From NCBI RefSeq assembly GCF_000687475.1, contig NC_057321.1, positions 930,001-994,000 of the forward strand: a stretch of DNA of 64,000 nucleotides, written 5' to 3'. A program made the position numbers and the translations under genes. The notes beneath the pieces are model-generated. The model had not been told where the DNA came from and did not search any database. It was given only the letters and a program-made list of their open reading frames with translations. The stretch is from Ustilaginoidea virens (lineage: Eukaryota > Ascomycota > Sordariomycetes > Hypocreales > Clavicipitaceae). The stretch's first letter is position 1. Each line of letters opens with the position of its first letter. Positions 46,530-57,771 of the stretch are shown here, one piece after another.

Positions 46530-47256
46530 TGTTGAAATCAGCGCCTTTTTAGCTGTATTTTGGTACTGGCCTCGCTACCGTACGACGTCTCTACGTTGAG
46601 ATATCGCGGTGGCTATACTAGGCGCTACGGTGGGGCACAGCGCCCCACAACGCCGATTACAGTGGGCCACAGCGCCGGTCACGGCACCGGTACAGCGACC
46701 CACAATCCGGCCACAGCGGCCGGTCACAGTGGGCCATAGGGCCCACAACAGGCGGCGCATTTCTACGGGATTACTAAATGGGCAAACCTTGCTAATACCA
46801 GCACTTTCGGCCTTCTACATACAGTTACCCGCTATACCGGTCATTTATGGCAGACCGATATAGGGCTTCCGGCCCGTACGGCAGGCTGTTATAGGGCATC
46901 CGGCACACCGCTATAAGCCACTGGGCTTGGTTGGGTATATACTGGGTAGGATATTGGGCACAGACTGGGCACGGTTGGGCAGACCGACTTTTCGTCGGGT
47001 TTTTCGCTATTTTTACGGTTTTTCATTATTTTCAACCACTTTTTTAAGATAGTAGAAATATGCCCAAAATTCCCTCTTTCTAGCTAGAATAGTTACTAAC
47101 AATTAGAATCAGATTTCCCTAATATCTTTGCTCTGGTCAACCCCGTATGTGCGTTTTTAATCTTTAACCAGCTTATTTTATTCTGCAACGCTTTGTATGC
47201 CACTGTCGGTACTTAGTATACTTTCCAATAGTGTTCTGAGTCACCATTTTGCAATA
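46530..47256 (+). repeat. Copia A2 5' LTR
   Basis: 727 bp, longer than the A1 LTR by small insertions (for example near 46788 and 46935-46970), ending gcaata. Contains the same GC-rich short-unit array. Confidence 0.93.
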
Positions 47257-47272
47257 GGTTATGAGCCCGGTG
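47257..47272 (+). promoter_or_regulatory. Copia A2 half-tRNA-iMet primer-binding site
   Basis: ggttatgagcccggtg, identical to A1 21916-21931 in spite of RIP around it. Confidence 0.85.
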
Positions 47273-47555
47273 TCTTAAGGCTTCCAGCTTAAGACTTTTT
47301 TACGCTAACTTAGGATTTTAATGCATTTAGCAGCTAACCTTCCAGAAATCTAACTAACGATATTACTAATCTGCAGTAAGGGACTAATCATCCCAGATTT
47401 AGGAACCTAGCTACTATACCAAGCTGCAACATATCCTTACAATAGGATTTTCTAAGGTTATTCCTTAATATAGCTTTCTTCTAGTTTTATCTGGATTTTC
47501 TATCTTAATTTTCTTTGCATTTTTAAGATATTCCGGCACCTTTTCTCTTCCTATA

Positions 47556-48034
47556 ATGGCCAGTCAGAACATTCCTGCTAATAACCCAGGCCATAATAAC
47601 CCAGGCTACAATAACCCAGGCTACCAAGTCCCTAATACGGCAGAGGTAGAAGAATCTAATAATGACTAGGAAATTGCCTAGCTCAGGGAAGACTAATAGG
47701 AAATAAAAAAAGAATTCAGTTATAAATTTAATCGAATGAACTCTAAAATCAATTTTTTGGCTAATAAGGTAGGCACCTTAGTAGATAGACTAATCAAGCC
47801 TACTGCTAGCCTACTATCATAGGATATAATAGATATAGATACCTTCTAAACGCCTGTAGGTAAGGGAAATACCCTACTACCTAAAGCCTAGCAACCCCTG
47901 CCGGTTCTATCCAGCATTAGCAGCCAAGTCAGCGCTATAGCTATTAAGGAACTAGCTAAAACAGCCAATAGATTCTAGGAATCCTAAAAGCTAAGGGGGG
48001 CATCTAACTTCGACCAATAGAAATAGGCCCTTAT
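47556..48034 (+). pseudogene. Copia A2 gag, 5' part
   Basis: ATG 47556 (MASQNIPANNPG). Three copies of a 15-bp unit encoding NNPG(H/Y) at about 47577-47622, where A1 has one. Many TAG/TAA codons follow. The frame is cut by B2 at 48035, TSD cttat (48030-48034). Confidence 0.88.
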
Positions 48035-48375
48035 TGTCGGAATCGCTGTCGCAAGGTGCCCAATTGGGCATATTGCGACGGATGTGCCGCGCACACCCGA
48101 TGCGCACAATATGGCCACTTTGCCCCCTTTTGCCCCTTTACCCCTAAGCCCGGTAGGGCACGCGGGCAGCCCGGCCCGACCGCGCCGAAGCACGTGACTA
48201 CGGCACGCACAAAAAGGCCACATCGTGTAATTACTCTTTTGCTTCCTTTCTTTCCTCTTAGTTAGTCAGTCATAATTAAAGAAGTAATCATACCTTTAAT
48301 CGGTGACCTCACGGTACCTGATACCACGCGCGCAACCCTACGTACAACTGGGTACCCCTTAATGTGACACCAACA
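48035..48375 (+). repeat. B2 5' LTR
   Basis: tgtcggaatcgctgtcgc to gtgacaccaaca, followed by the conserved ctgatcagtg (48376-48385). Shadow ORFs on both strands. Confidence 0.94.
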
Positions 48376-48908
48376 CTGATCAGTGAAGTTGAAGTTCACT
48401 TCATAGATTAGCTAGGACCAGCAAGAAGAGACGGTTTGATCAAATCGTGCTAATAAAGAATGTAATCTAGCCTATTCAGAGGAACGGCTACGGATGTCAC
48501 GAACCAAGGGATAAACTGATTGTGTCTAACCTTCCCTACTCGTCTATCATAAGGAACAATCGCTAAATATCACACTGATAGTGTAACAGCCAGTAAATAC
48601 AATTAGCAGGCCAAAACGCAGGTTCTTACGCAAGCGACCCTAAACCGCAACAACATCTACGGTAAAGAGCCTATTTACCGTTATATTTAATAGTCAAATA
48701 AGCAACCGGAACGCCTATAATATCCTGCCTGACTATTGCTTCCTTCCTTACTTCTTTCTTGACCTTCTTCCTTACTTCCTTCTAACCTTCTTTTCATCAA
48801 TTACTTCCTTCTTTCCTCTACTAATTACTACTTTCCTTCATTAGTTATTTCCTTATAATACCCATACCTCGCTCTCTATCACACACGCCTACCCCTATCA
48901 ATATCACG

Positions 48909-50422
48909 ATGGATGCATTACTACCCGAAAAGCTCAGGCCTCACGCCGATACTATCATAGAGGACTAGGTAAATTCAAAAGGGCAGATTAGCCCTACTAA
49001 TGCCATAGACGAATAGTTACACAATCGTATCGCCTACCTCATCAATAACTATATAATAGGCGATGAGATGGATGATGATCTATAGGAATAATTCCGTAAT
49101 GATTGTGAGGAATGGACCGAGGAGCTATTCAACTGTATCAATAAATAGCTTCTATGGGAATTCCGAATAACCCTATGGGAACGTAGGGTATACGTTGGAA
49201 GTATAGGATCATCAGCAGTTAAGACCCTTACCCACTGTCTCTAATAAGAGCATATGCCTGAGTGGCCTTAAGAGGAAATAGATCTCCAATTTGCACGCAA
49301 AACCTTTATATCCCAGTTAAATCCAGATAGGGAATAATTAGTCCCTACTGCTTATACCAAACGGGAGATACAAATAAACCAGAATGCCCCCTCTATTATA
49401 AGCTCGAGGAATTCACTCCCTGCTATAATTATTCGAATACCCTTACGGATACCCTTACGGATGCCCTTACGGATACCCTCGCGATTACCCTCGCGAAGAC
49501 CTTCATAAGCCCCTTCGACCCCCAGGGACTTTGCAATACTAACAGCACAACAACCCCTCATCCCTCTATCTATATTAAAGAAAGCCCCTATTCCTACTAA
49601 TACCGAAGAAGAAAGGGGCCGGCCGCTATAATAGAAAGGGAAAGCGCCTATTTATAGGCCGCTATTTAAGACAGGGGAAAGCTCCCGATAATAACAATAG
49701 CACACAACGGACGATGACTATAGCCCGACCGACTAGATACTTTATCCTAGGGGTTATACCCCTAGCCGGGCTAGCCGAGGCGGCTATCCTAATGCCCCTC
49801 GGAATTATAGTATGCCTACAAGAGCCAGAAGTCAGGTTATACACCCCGATGATATACTTCCCTCAACAGAGGGACCCGACGGTAACACGCTCGAAGTCAC
49901 TAATATCAATATTCCCCAATATACCGCTACTAGCGGCACCGGGCAAGCCCCTAATATTGATAAAACAGCTGCCCCTGATACCAGATATTACGAATCATGG
50001 TATCGCAGCCACAACCCACAGGCACAAATGCCTCAACCACCGGCTTAAATGCCTTTAATGCTAAAGATAGGTATGGCACCGGACCCCTCCCGGCACTATC
50101 GGCCTACCCAGGCCGATGAACGGACCGTCTTAACAGGAAGAAACGAAGCCCCGGCAAACTTCCTACCGCAAGGCAATAACCGATAAGTCGTTCCAGAATA
50201 CCCTTTGGAATACCACCTAGAAGATTATACCCAAAGAGCCTACGTAGAGGCCGGGTTTGACGATATTTCGAAAAAGATATCTAACCTTTTACGCAGCTAT
50301 CGTATAGAGGATAGATATAGCGGCAAAATAGATGACTTCCTTATACTAAAGGTAGTATCCTTTAAGAGTAAGTGCCGCCTTTTAGGATTGCCCGATTATG
50401 CACTCATAAGAGCCTTTTAAAT
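48909..50422 (+). pseudogene. B2 gag, 5' part
   Basis: ATG 48909 (MDALLPEKL), one frame to the Gypsy3 insertion, with TAG/TAA stops only. An Arg/Pro repeat RIPLRIPLRMPLRIPSR is coded at about 49430-49500. The open stretches AGFDDISKKISNLLRSYRI and KCRLLGLPDY near the insertion match B1. Gag continues at 57772. Confidence 0.88.
49432..49500 (+). repeat. 12-bp coding tandem repeat in B2 gag
   Basis: Units of the form atacccttacgg, then ataccctcgcga, in about five tandem copies encode Ile-Pro-(Leu/Ser)-Arg. B1 lacks the array at the equivalent place (about 4790-4810). Confidence 0.85.
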
Positions 50423-50664
50423 TGTCACGGGCTCGGGCTACGCCCGCGCCATAATATGGCTAGGACTCGGGCTGCGCCCGCGACTAGCCTCAGGAGTATT
50501 GGCACGGGGTCACGAGGGCTCGCTAAGGACTCGGCCCGTGCTACATATAAACATAAATAGGCTACTTAGAGGCCCCTATTCGGGCCCTCTCTTTTTCCTC
50601 CTTAGTCTATTTAATATATTCATTCGACGCCTATTCGCAGTAGCCCTAAGGCCAGTCCTTTATA
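50423..50664 (+). repeat. Gypsy3 5' LTR
   Basis: tgtcacgggctcggg to agtcctttata. Contains tataaacataaatag (about 50546-50560) as a possible TATA region, and agtctatttaa at 50604-50614. Confidence 0.92.
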
Positions 50665-50676
50665 TTTAAATAGACT
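50604..50676 (+). promoter_or_regulatory. Gypsy3 self-priming pair
   Basis: agtctatttaa (50604-50614) pairs over 11 nt with ttaaatagact (50666-50676), one base beyond the LTR. The same pairing is conserved in Gypsy1 and Gypsy2. Confidence 0.75.
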
Positions 50677-50834
50677 CTCTTAGCCTTACTATTATAACCT
50701 TATATTATAGAGCCGATGATGCAGGCTATATAAGATATCGAGATAAGTACACCTGGAGAAATAGGTATAGACAACCCAAGACTATGACGCTCCCAACGTA
50801 ATATATATACCTAAGTGGAGCAGCTCGCATCGGG

Positions 50835-51950
50835 GTTATAATAGATAGAGGCGCAAATGCAGACTAATGTGCAATACCTCGCTGCTATTGCCGCCTCGCT
50901 ATAGACCCTCTTTACGAACCAGTCAAATAGCTCCTAAAATGCCACCTAACCGGCCCCGGCCGTACAATAAAATGCCCCCCTCCCTATAGCTTAAAATACC
51001 TAGCTAAAACGTAAGCCGATCCCGATAGGGGACCCCTTTAATAGCAAAAAGGCTATATTTACAGCCTAACGGACCTTTATGCAATATAAGCTTGAGGTCG
51101 ATAAAGAATTTATTGGGGACGAGAAGACCTAATAGATATTTATCTTCTAGAACCTTTTGTCTATAGTCTAATTATAAGTCGTGGCCTTTTTCAAGAACGG
51201 TACGGCTTACGATTATAATATAATAAAGTTTTTCGAATACCTCTAATATCTCTTTAAGGACCCACACTAATAGGATCGCACTATTACTAAGCTTAAGTAC
51301 TCTTTATGCTAGGGCCCTAAGGAACCCTTTACCGCCTTCTTTATATAATTCGAGGAAAAACTTACGTTTACTAGCGGTCTCGGTTAGCCTAAAGAAGTTA
51401 AGCTTAAATACCTCCAATTAGTGCTTAATGCTTATATAGCTAATAAGATTATTAGCCTTAGGGTCTCCTATTACGACTATTATTCGGCGGTAGACCGTTA
51501 TTAATAAATTGCTATTAATATTAAAACTAACTTGACTATTAATCACTATATGGGTTCGACCTATTCCCGACTAATATACACTTAGGATTCTAAGGGCGAT
51601 ATATAAATATCGGGTGTTAATAAGCTAGACTCAAAGGGTAATTAACGCGCGCCTAGGGCGATATAGGTCTCTAAAGAACGGTATAAAGATCGTAAGAAGA
51701 AAGGTCTTTATCTTCGGTATAACTCTCCTAATCATTAGACGTTTATATACCACCTATTGCTAGTAATCCGACCCAATATAGCTAAAGTAGCCTCGCTTGA
51801 CTTATAAGTTATAAAAGTCGAAAGTAGTAATAAAGGTCAGGAAAAAGAATAGCCCTTAAACCTAGTCTCGTTAGAGGGCTTAAAACGCATATATAGACCC
51901 TAGCCTAATTATAAAAGGAATTAAAGGAGATCGCAGAATAAATAGATAAA
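50835..51950 (+). pseudogene. Gypsy3 gag remnant
   Basis: Frame with KPIPIGDPFNSKKAIFTA (51013), FEEKLTFTSG and PKEVKLKYLQL. Towards the end KKKGLYLRYNSPNH-TFIY (about 51690-51750) fits a CX2CX4HX4C knuckle if the Tyr codons were Cys before RIP. Pol follows in the -1 frame. Stops TAG/TAA only. Confidence 0.75.
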
Positions 51951-54900
51951 TACCCCTTTTTAGTACCGATCTTATATAAATCTTATACCTTTATTAATAC
52001 CTTAATCGACTCGGGATATAACTACTATAGCGCTATAAGCGAAAAGATAGTATAATAGTTAAGCCTCTAACCTATCCGCCTACTATAACGCAGGGAAATT
52101 GGAACGGCAGTAGATATTTAGAGCCGTTTAGGAGAACGTAAAATAACATATTCCTCTATTACCTATATCGTCTATATGGCAATCGATATCGACAGATAGC
52201 CGTCTATAGTTATACTTTATATTATCCTAAGCCTTACCTGCGATATTATCTTTAGGATGCCTTAGATAGAGTATTATAATATTATATTATAAGCGAAGCG
52301 ATACTAATTAAAGATCGGATCGGTAGGTAGCCTTATCGTTAAGGAATCGACGAGAAGGCGATAGGGTTTAATTATAGTAAATATCCTTAGCTTGGTCTTC
52401 TATAGTATATTAAAGCAGGCGAAACGCTTTAGGGACCAATCGACTTCCTTTATTACAATAAGCCTATAGGAGATAATACGCATCCTCCGCGTTATACTGC
52501 TACTTTATTAAAACTCTACCCTATAATTGCAAAAGCCGTAGGTACTCCCAAAAGAATTATAGGAATTCGCCGACCTTTTTAATAAGGAGAAAGCTTCTAG
52601 TCTCCCTCCGCACTAGGGTATATTAGACTACTATATCCGGCTTAAAAAGACTATAGATAGGAGCTAGCTAGACTTACCTTAGGGCCTATTATATAATATA
52701 CTACAAGACCACTTACTTAAGGTTCGAAGATAAGTAACTAACCTAATAGATAAAGGATAAATCCACGCGAGCTCCTTATTAGTAGCGGCACTAGTCCTAC
52801 TAGCCAGAAAAGGGAATAATAGGTAGCGTTTTTACATCGACTATTAGGCCCTCAATAAGGTTATAGTCTAAGACCAATACCCCCTCCCTTTAATTAAGGA
52901 GACCTTACGATCCTTATCCTAGGCGAAATAGTTTATTAAGGTTAATATACATACAGTATTCTATAAGATATATATTGCAGAGGGCGATGAATATTTAACC
53001 GCATTTTATATACGATTCGGACTATTTAAATGGCTTATTATACTATTTAGCCTGACCGGGGCCCCTATAACTTTCTAAAGATATATTAATAAGGCCTTAG
53101 GGAATACGCTAGGAGACTTTGCAACCGCCTACCTTAATAACGTCTTAATCTATACCGGGGGAATAAAGGCGGACTATATAGGGCGTATTAAGGAAATCCT
53201 TTAATAACTGCAAAAAGCCAGCCTAAATTTAGATCTTAATAAGTGCGACTTCGCAGTAAAAGAGGTCCGGTACCTAGGATATATCGTAATAGCCGGAAAG
53301 GAAATCCACCTAAATCCCAAAAAGATTAAAGCTATCTAAAACTAAGAAGCATTTACGAAATTAAAAGGCATTTATAGTTTCCTCGGTTTTACTAACTTCT
53401 ACCGCGACTTTATCCTAGATTTCTCCCGCTTTATCGACCCTTTAGTTAGGTTAATAAAAAAAGGGGTCCTATTCTAATAGTTAGATAAAAAAGAGGCGGC
53501 ATTCTAAACGCTTAAGTAGTATTTTATATCGTCTTTAGTTCTTACCTAATAGGACCTAAATAAAAAGATAGTTCTTAAGGCAGATAGTTCTAGTATAGCC
53601 CTCGGTGGCTATCTATTATAGGTCGGGGAGGACAATATACTCCACCCTATTATATACTATTCCGCTCGCTTATCGGATGCAGAATAGAATTATACTATAT
53701 ACAATAAGGAACTCCTTACTATTATCTCTTGCCTTAAGGCATAATTAGTAGAGCTCCGCTTAATAGCCTCCCCCTTTATTATCTTTACCGACTATAAGAA
53801 CCTAAAGTATTTCGCCTAATTACAAGAAATATCTAAGTAATAAGCCTAATAGGCCGAGACTCTAGCGCTCTTTAACTTCTATCTTTAATATAGGCTAGGG
53901 TTATAAGCCTAATGCCTTAATACGCTTTTTTAATAGGAATAAAAGGTAGGCAAGGCAGAGCTACGAATCGGCTAGATCCTAAAACCGCTATCTATTTTAG
54001 CACTCAATATAGATAAAATAGAGGGCAAAATAATACCAACCTTAGCCCTATAGACTACCCTACCTCGCGGCCTATATATCTTCGCCGACTCCCACCTCTA
54101 AACTATCTAGGATTAAACGATATCTAAAGATAGTATATATCAGGCCCAATAGACGGTAATTGCGAATAGGGAACGATAATTTCCAGCAAAAGCGGCAATA
54201 TAAGAATAAATTGCTGATTATACCCTAAATGCATATAGCGTGCTCTTTTACCGGGTATAGGTATAGCTCCTATCGTTTAAGCCCTTAACTACTATAGTGA
54301 TCTAATACTACTATAACTCGTCTATTACAGGCCACCTAGGGAAAAATACTACCTTTTAACTATTACGACGGGATTATTACTTCGACAATATATCATCTAA
54401 GGTAGTAAGATATATTCGGAATTGCCGATACCGCAGGGTATATAAAAGCCGCTAATTACGCCAAGGCCTATTGCAACCGCTACTAATCGCAGACCGCTTT
54501 TAGTTATAAATATTAATCGACTTTATAACCGACCTTCCTGCCTATAATGCCTCCGACCCGCGATTCCTTATAGTAATTATAGACTGCTTATCGAAGTATA
54601 TCTAGCTCGAGGCTATATACTTAATAAAAGCAGAAGACTACATAAAACGCTTCTAATAGTATTAGTAGCGCTTTTATAGCTTCCCTAAGGAGATTATTAG
54701 CGATCGAGGTTTAGATTAAGTAGGCCAATTTTAGTCTATACTATATAAATCAGTTGGGACTAAGCAACTTCTATTAATAGTATATTACCCCTAAACCGAT
54801 AGCAGTATAGAGCGAATAAACTAAGAAGTATAGGCGGTCCTCTATATTATAGTTTCCTTTAATTAATACGATTAGCCATATTATCTTATAGTATATTAAC

Positions 54901-55641
54901 TCGCGTTAAATAACTAGATATTATCTATTACCGGATTTAGCCCGAACCGGTTACTTAATAGGTTTAATATTCCGATTATCGCCCTGCCTCTAGAGGTAAC
55001 CCTAAGCTTAACTACCCTAAAGGGGCATACGGCTCTCTTTTTTAATAACCTTAAAGAGGGATAGGAATTAGCCTAAGCTACTATCGCTTTTACATAATAA
55101 TAATAGTAAGATACTATTAACCGTTTACAACGCCCGGCCAAGCGCTTCTAGGTTAATAACTAGGTATAATTAAACCTCTAGAATATTAAAATAAACTGCC
55201 TATATAAGAAGCTCGATTAGGTCTCTACTAAATATACCGTTATTACCGTCCTATTACCACTTAATATCTAGCTTAATATCCTATAAGGCATCTATCCGGT
55301 TTTCTATATTAACCTAGTCGAATAAGCCGCTTCCAATCTATTATCTAATTAGGTAATAACCGATATATAACTTAGGCCTTTACTCATCCTTCCCTAAGAC
55401 TTTACAAACCTATATAAAGAGTATAAAGTTAAAGAGATACTTACAGTAAAGAATACATAGGGCTAAAGATAGAAACGCAATATACTCGTAAAATAGAAAA
55501 GGTATAACTTACCGATATAAAAACCCCTAGAAAACTTTAAGGATACTACTATACGAGAAATATTCGAGGCTAAATAGGGGGATATTAGGACTTATAATAG
55601 GCCTAGCCGGATCCCGAAACAAGGTCTATTAGACTAATAAA
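51915..55641 (+). pseudogene. Gypsy3 pol: protease, RT, RNase H, integrase, chromodomain
   Basis: The protease has FINTLIDSGYN at 51990-52025. RT runs about 52740-53340, with YLNNVLIYT at about 53130-53156 (YxDD after G-to-A). RNase H is at about 53570-53800 (IVLKADSSSIALGGY). Integrase: His/Cys region about 54360-54440; core DFITDLP and VIIDCLSK (54515-54595), ISDRG (about 54695), TDSSIERINQE (about 54795-54830), giving D-D-E. Chromodomain at 55419-55570: EYKVKEIL, RNILVK, KRYNLPI and PLENF in order. All in one frame from 51981 to 55641. Inactive from RIP stops. Confidence 0.88.
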
Positions 55642-55685
55642 CGACGCCGAATGCCTACCACTATAAATAAAATATAAAATAATAA

Positions 55686-55693
55686 AAACACGC

Positions 55694-55720
<27 letters not shown>
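55686..55720. repeat. A-run after Gypsy3 pol
   Basis: About 30 consecutive A residues. The equivalent site in Gypsy1 is a T16 on the plus strand (13901-13916). Confidence 0.85.
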
Positions 55721-55729
<9 letters not shown>

Positions 55730-55739
55730 ATAAACCAAA

Positions 55740-57150
55740 CTAGGGCCGATATAGGCTTAACCTTAATACGCCCCTTCTTAGGGCCACTTTTTATCTCCCT
55801 AAACCTCCTCTTACTTTTACGGCAGTATATAGGCCGGTAGCAGCGGGGGTCCTTATAGGGTAGGGCGCGTATATAGGCTATATATTAGACAAAGATAATT
55901 CCCTATACATCTATAATGTAATAGAGTCTATAGGATACCATAAGGCGAATACGGCAGGGGCGCACTAAAAGACGATAAGACCCTTTAACGAGATAAGGCC
56001 AAACGATACAGTATTTACAGAAGCGGCTGCGATAAAGATAGTAAGGGCGCAGGGGGCTATAAAGCGGGGTCTGCCTACTACTATAGGGGTTGCACTAGAT
56101 AACCTTACGCCGGCGGCGGCAGAGCCTCCGCATAATACTAGCCGCTTTAGTCGTACAATAGTTCCCCCCTTACGTAATACGCAGGGAGGGCGGGCTAAGA
56201 TAAGGGCGGGGGCAATCGGGGATATTAAGCTCTAACCTAGTACTACTCTATCCTAGCATAATATTCCCAGGCTTCTATTTATATCTCCCTTATAATATTC
56301 AAAATAGGAGCGAGATCTATAATAGACCTAGCCTAGCGCCATAAGGGCGTTAACGCTATAGATACAGTAGAAACTATACCGGTAGCATCCTTTAGCCCGA
56401 ACGCTAAATGCGGGGCGCTAGGGGCCACCTACTCGGCAGCAAAAGCGCGACGCCATTAATCATTTAAAGCCCGAAACTTAAGGGTAAGGATAGCAGTATA
56501 CGCTTTCTATATATCCGTCTTAGGATAAGCAGGCTTTACGACGGCCTTCCCCTCCTTTACTGCTTTAATCTAGCTGCATAAGATATATTATAGTATAGGG
56601 TTCCCCGCGAGACGCTAATTAAGCTATATATAAGATGCGTAAGAATTGGCGCAGCTTTTGCACCCCTTAGCTCTCCCGTAACGCTTATATATAGGCAACT
56701 CTCCGGTCGATTATATATACTTAGTGTATCTATTGTATAGAAACTCTTCGTCTTTTATATACTAATACTCCTTATCTAAAGAGTCCCCCTTTAGGAGATA
56801 ATCGCTAGTAGCGTAGCGTAGCTTCTAGGGACAAGTAGGGCTCGATCCCTCCCTAGTAGGGGCACTTCTAGTAGCAGACAAGGATATATTCGGGCTCCAA
56901 ATAGGGTCAGAACGAAACGCTTACAATAGAGGTAGGGACTTAAGACTTACTAATAGGCTTTATAATAGGCTAGACCGGGTCTTACTACGAAAGGAGTTAG
57001 TAGCTAATTGCAATAGAGATAGAATTCAGTAAGGAATACTAATACAAGCGGGATAGAAATAATATTTCAACCGATTAGTATGTAATACAGGCTCGATATA
57101 GGATAAAACTTACGATAATAGGGACCTTCAATGCTTATTAATAGCCTTAA
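55740..57150 (-). pseudogene. Gypsy3 3' region with remnant antisense Cys-rich ORF
   Basis: The minus strand at about 56575-56790 encodes a block (LKGDSLDKEY, then YNRYTKYI, LPIYKRYGRAKGCKSC, NSYASYI) resembling the antisense ORF of Gypsy1. Several Tyr codons occupy likely former Cys positions. Upstream on that strand a pyrimidine-rich leader (cttttccttcttcccttc) and a short homologous promoter-side segment (about 57200-57240) are shared with Gypsy1 12010-12130. A plus-strand frame at 55822-56233 is also fairly open and could be coincidental. Confidence 0.38.
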
Positions 57151-57509
57151 TAAGAAGAAGGGAAGAAGGAAAAGAGCCCTAATGAGGAAAAATAAAGACT
57201 ATAGGGAGATTTCCAGCCGGCAGCTGGCGAAAAATTTTTTATAACATTCCTAGCTGCATTAGTTAACCTCTAGCTAGCGGCGCAACGACGAACTTCCATA
57301 CGCTTCCACTATACTATTCCTAATTAATGACTGTACGACTCCTATCAATTATATAGCTATATCCGTTACAGTTACAGACGAATCCTTCCTATACTTAGCA
57401 ATTAGCCTATGTACGGATTTGAGGATATCGCGATATAGTAATCGGCGATATAATTGGTCCTTAGCGGAGGATTGATTGATGATAGAAGGCGATTTTTCCG
57501 ACTTTAAGG

Positions 57510-57524
57510 CAGAGAAGGGGGGTA
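57510..57524 (+). promoter_or_regulatory. Gypsy3 polypurine tract
   Basis: gcagagaaggggggta ends directly at the 3' LTR. The Gypsy1 counterpart is the purine tract beside its 3' LTR. Confidence 0.75.
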
Positions 57525-57766
57525 TATTACGGGCTCGGGCTATGCCTGCGCTATAATGTGGCTAGGACTCGGGCTGCGCCCGCGACTAGCCTTAGGAGTA
57601 TCGGCACGGGGTTATGAGGGCTCGCTAAGGACTCGGCCTATGCTACATATGAATATAAATAGGCTACTTAGAGGCCCCTATTCGGGCCCTCTCTCTTTCC
57701 TCCTTAGTCTATTTAATATATTCATTCGACGCCTATTCGCAGTAGCCCTAGGGCCAGTCCTTTACA
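57525..57766 (+). repeat. Gypsy3 3' LTR
   Basis: 242 bp, tattacgggctcggg to agtcctttaca, followed by the TSD taaat. The ORF 57556-57792 is a shadow. Confidence 0.93.
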
Positions 57767-57771
57767 TAAAT

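Larger units (their letters stand above)
50423..57766 (+). mobile_element. Gypsy3: complete chromovirus of a diverged subfamily (7,344 bp)
   Basis: 242-bp LTRs at 50423-50664 and 57525-57766 and TSD taaat at 50418-50422 and 57767-57771. LTR ends match Gypsy1/2, but the middle (tattggcacggggtcacgag) is different, so it is a sister subfamily. Carries gag, pol with chromodomain, and a ~1.9-kb 3' region. It is the most deeply nested insertion in the right half: rDNA, Gypsy2, A2, B2, Gypsy3. Confidence 0.96.

Noticed and set aside
49432..49500. CRISPR-like short repeats
   Set aside because: Contiguous 12-bp coding units without spacers, in a fungal gag gene.
55822..56233. Plus-strand gene in the Gypsy3 3' region
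   Set aside because: Relatively open, but Gypsy1 shows only weak similarity in that frame and I recognise no domain; noted within the 3' region instead.
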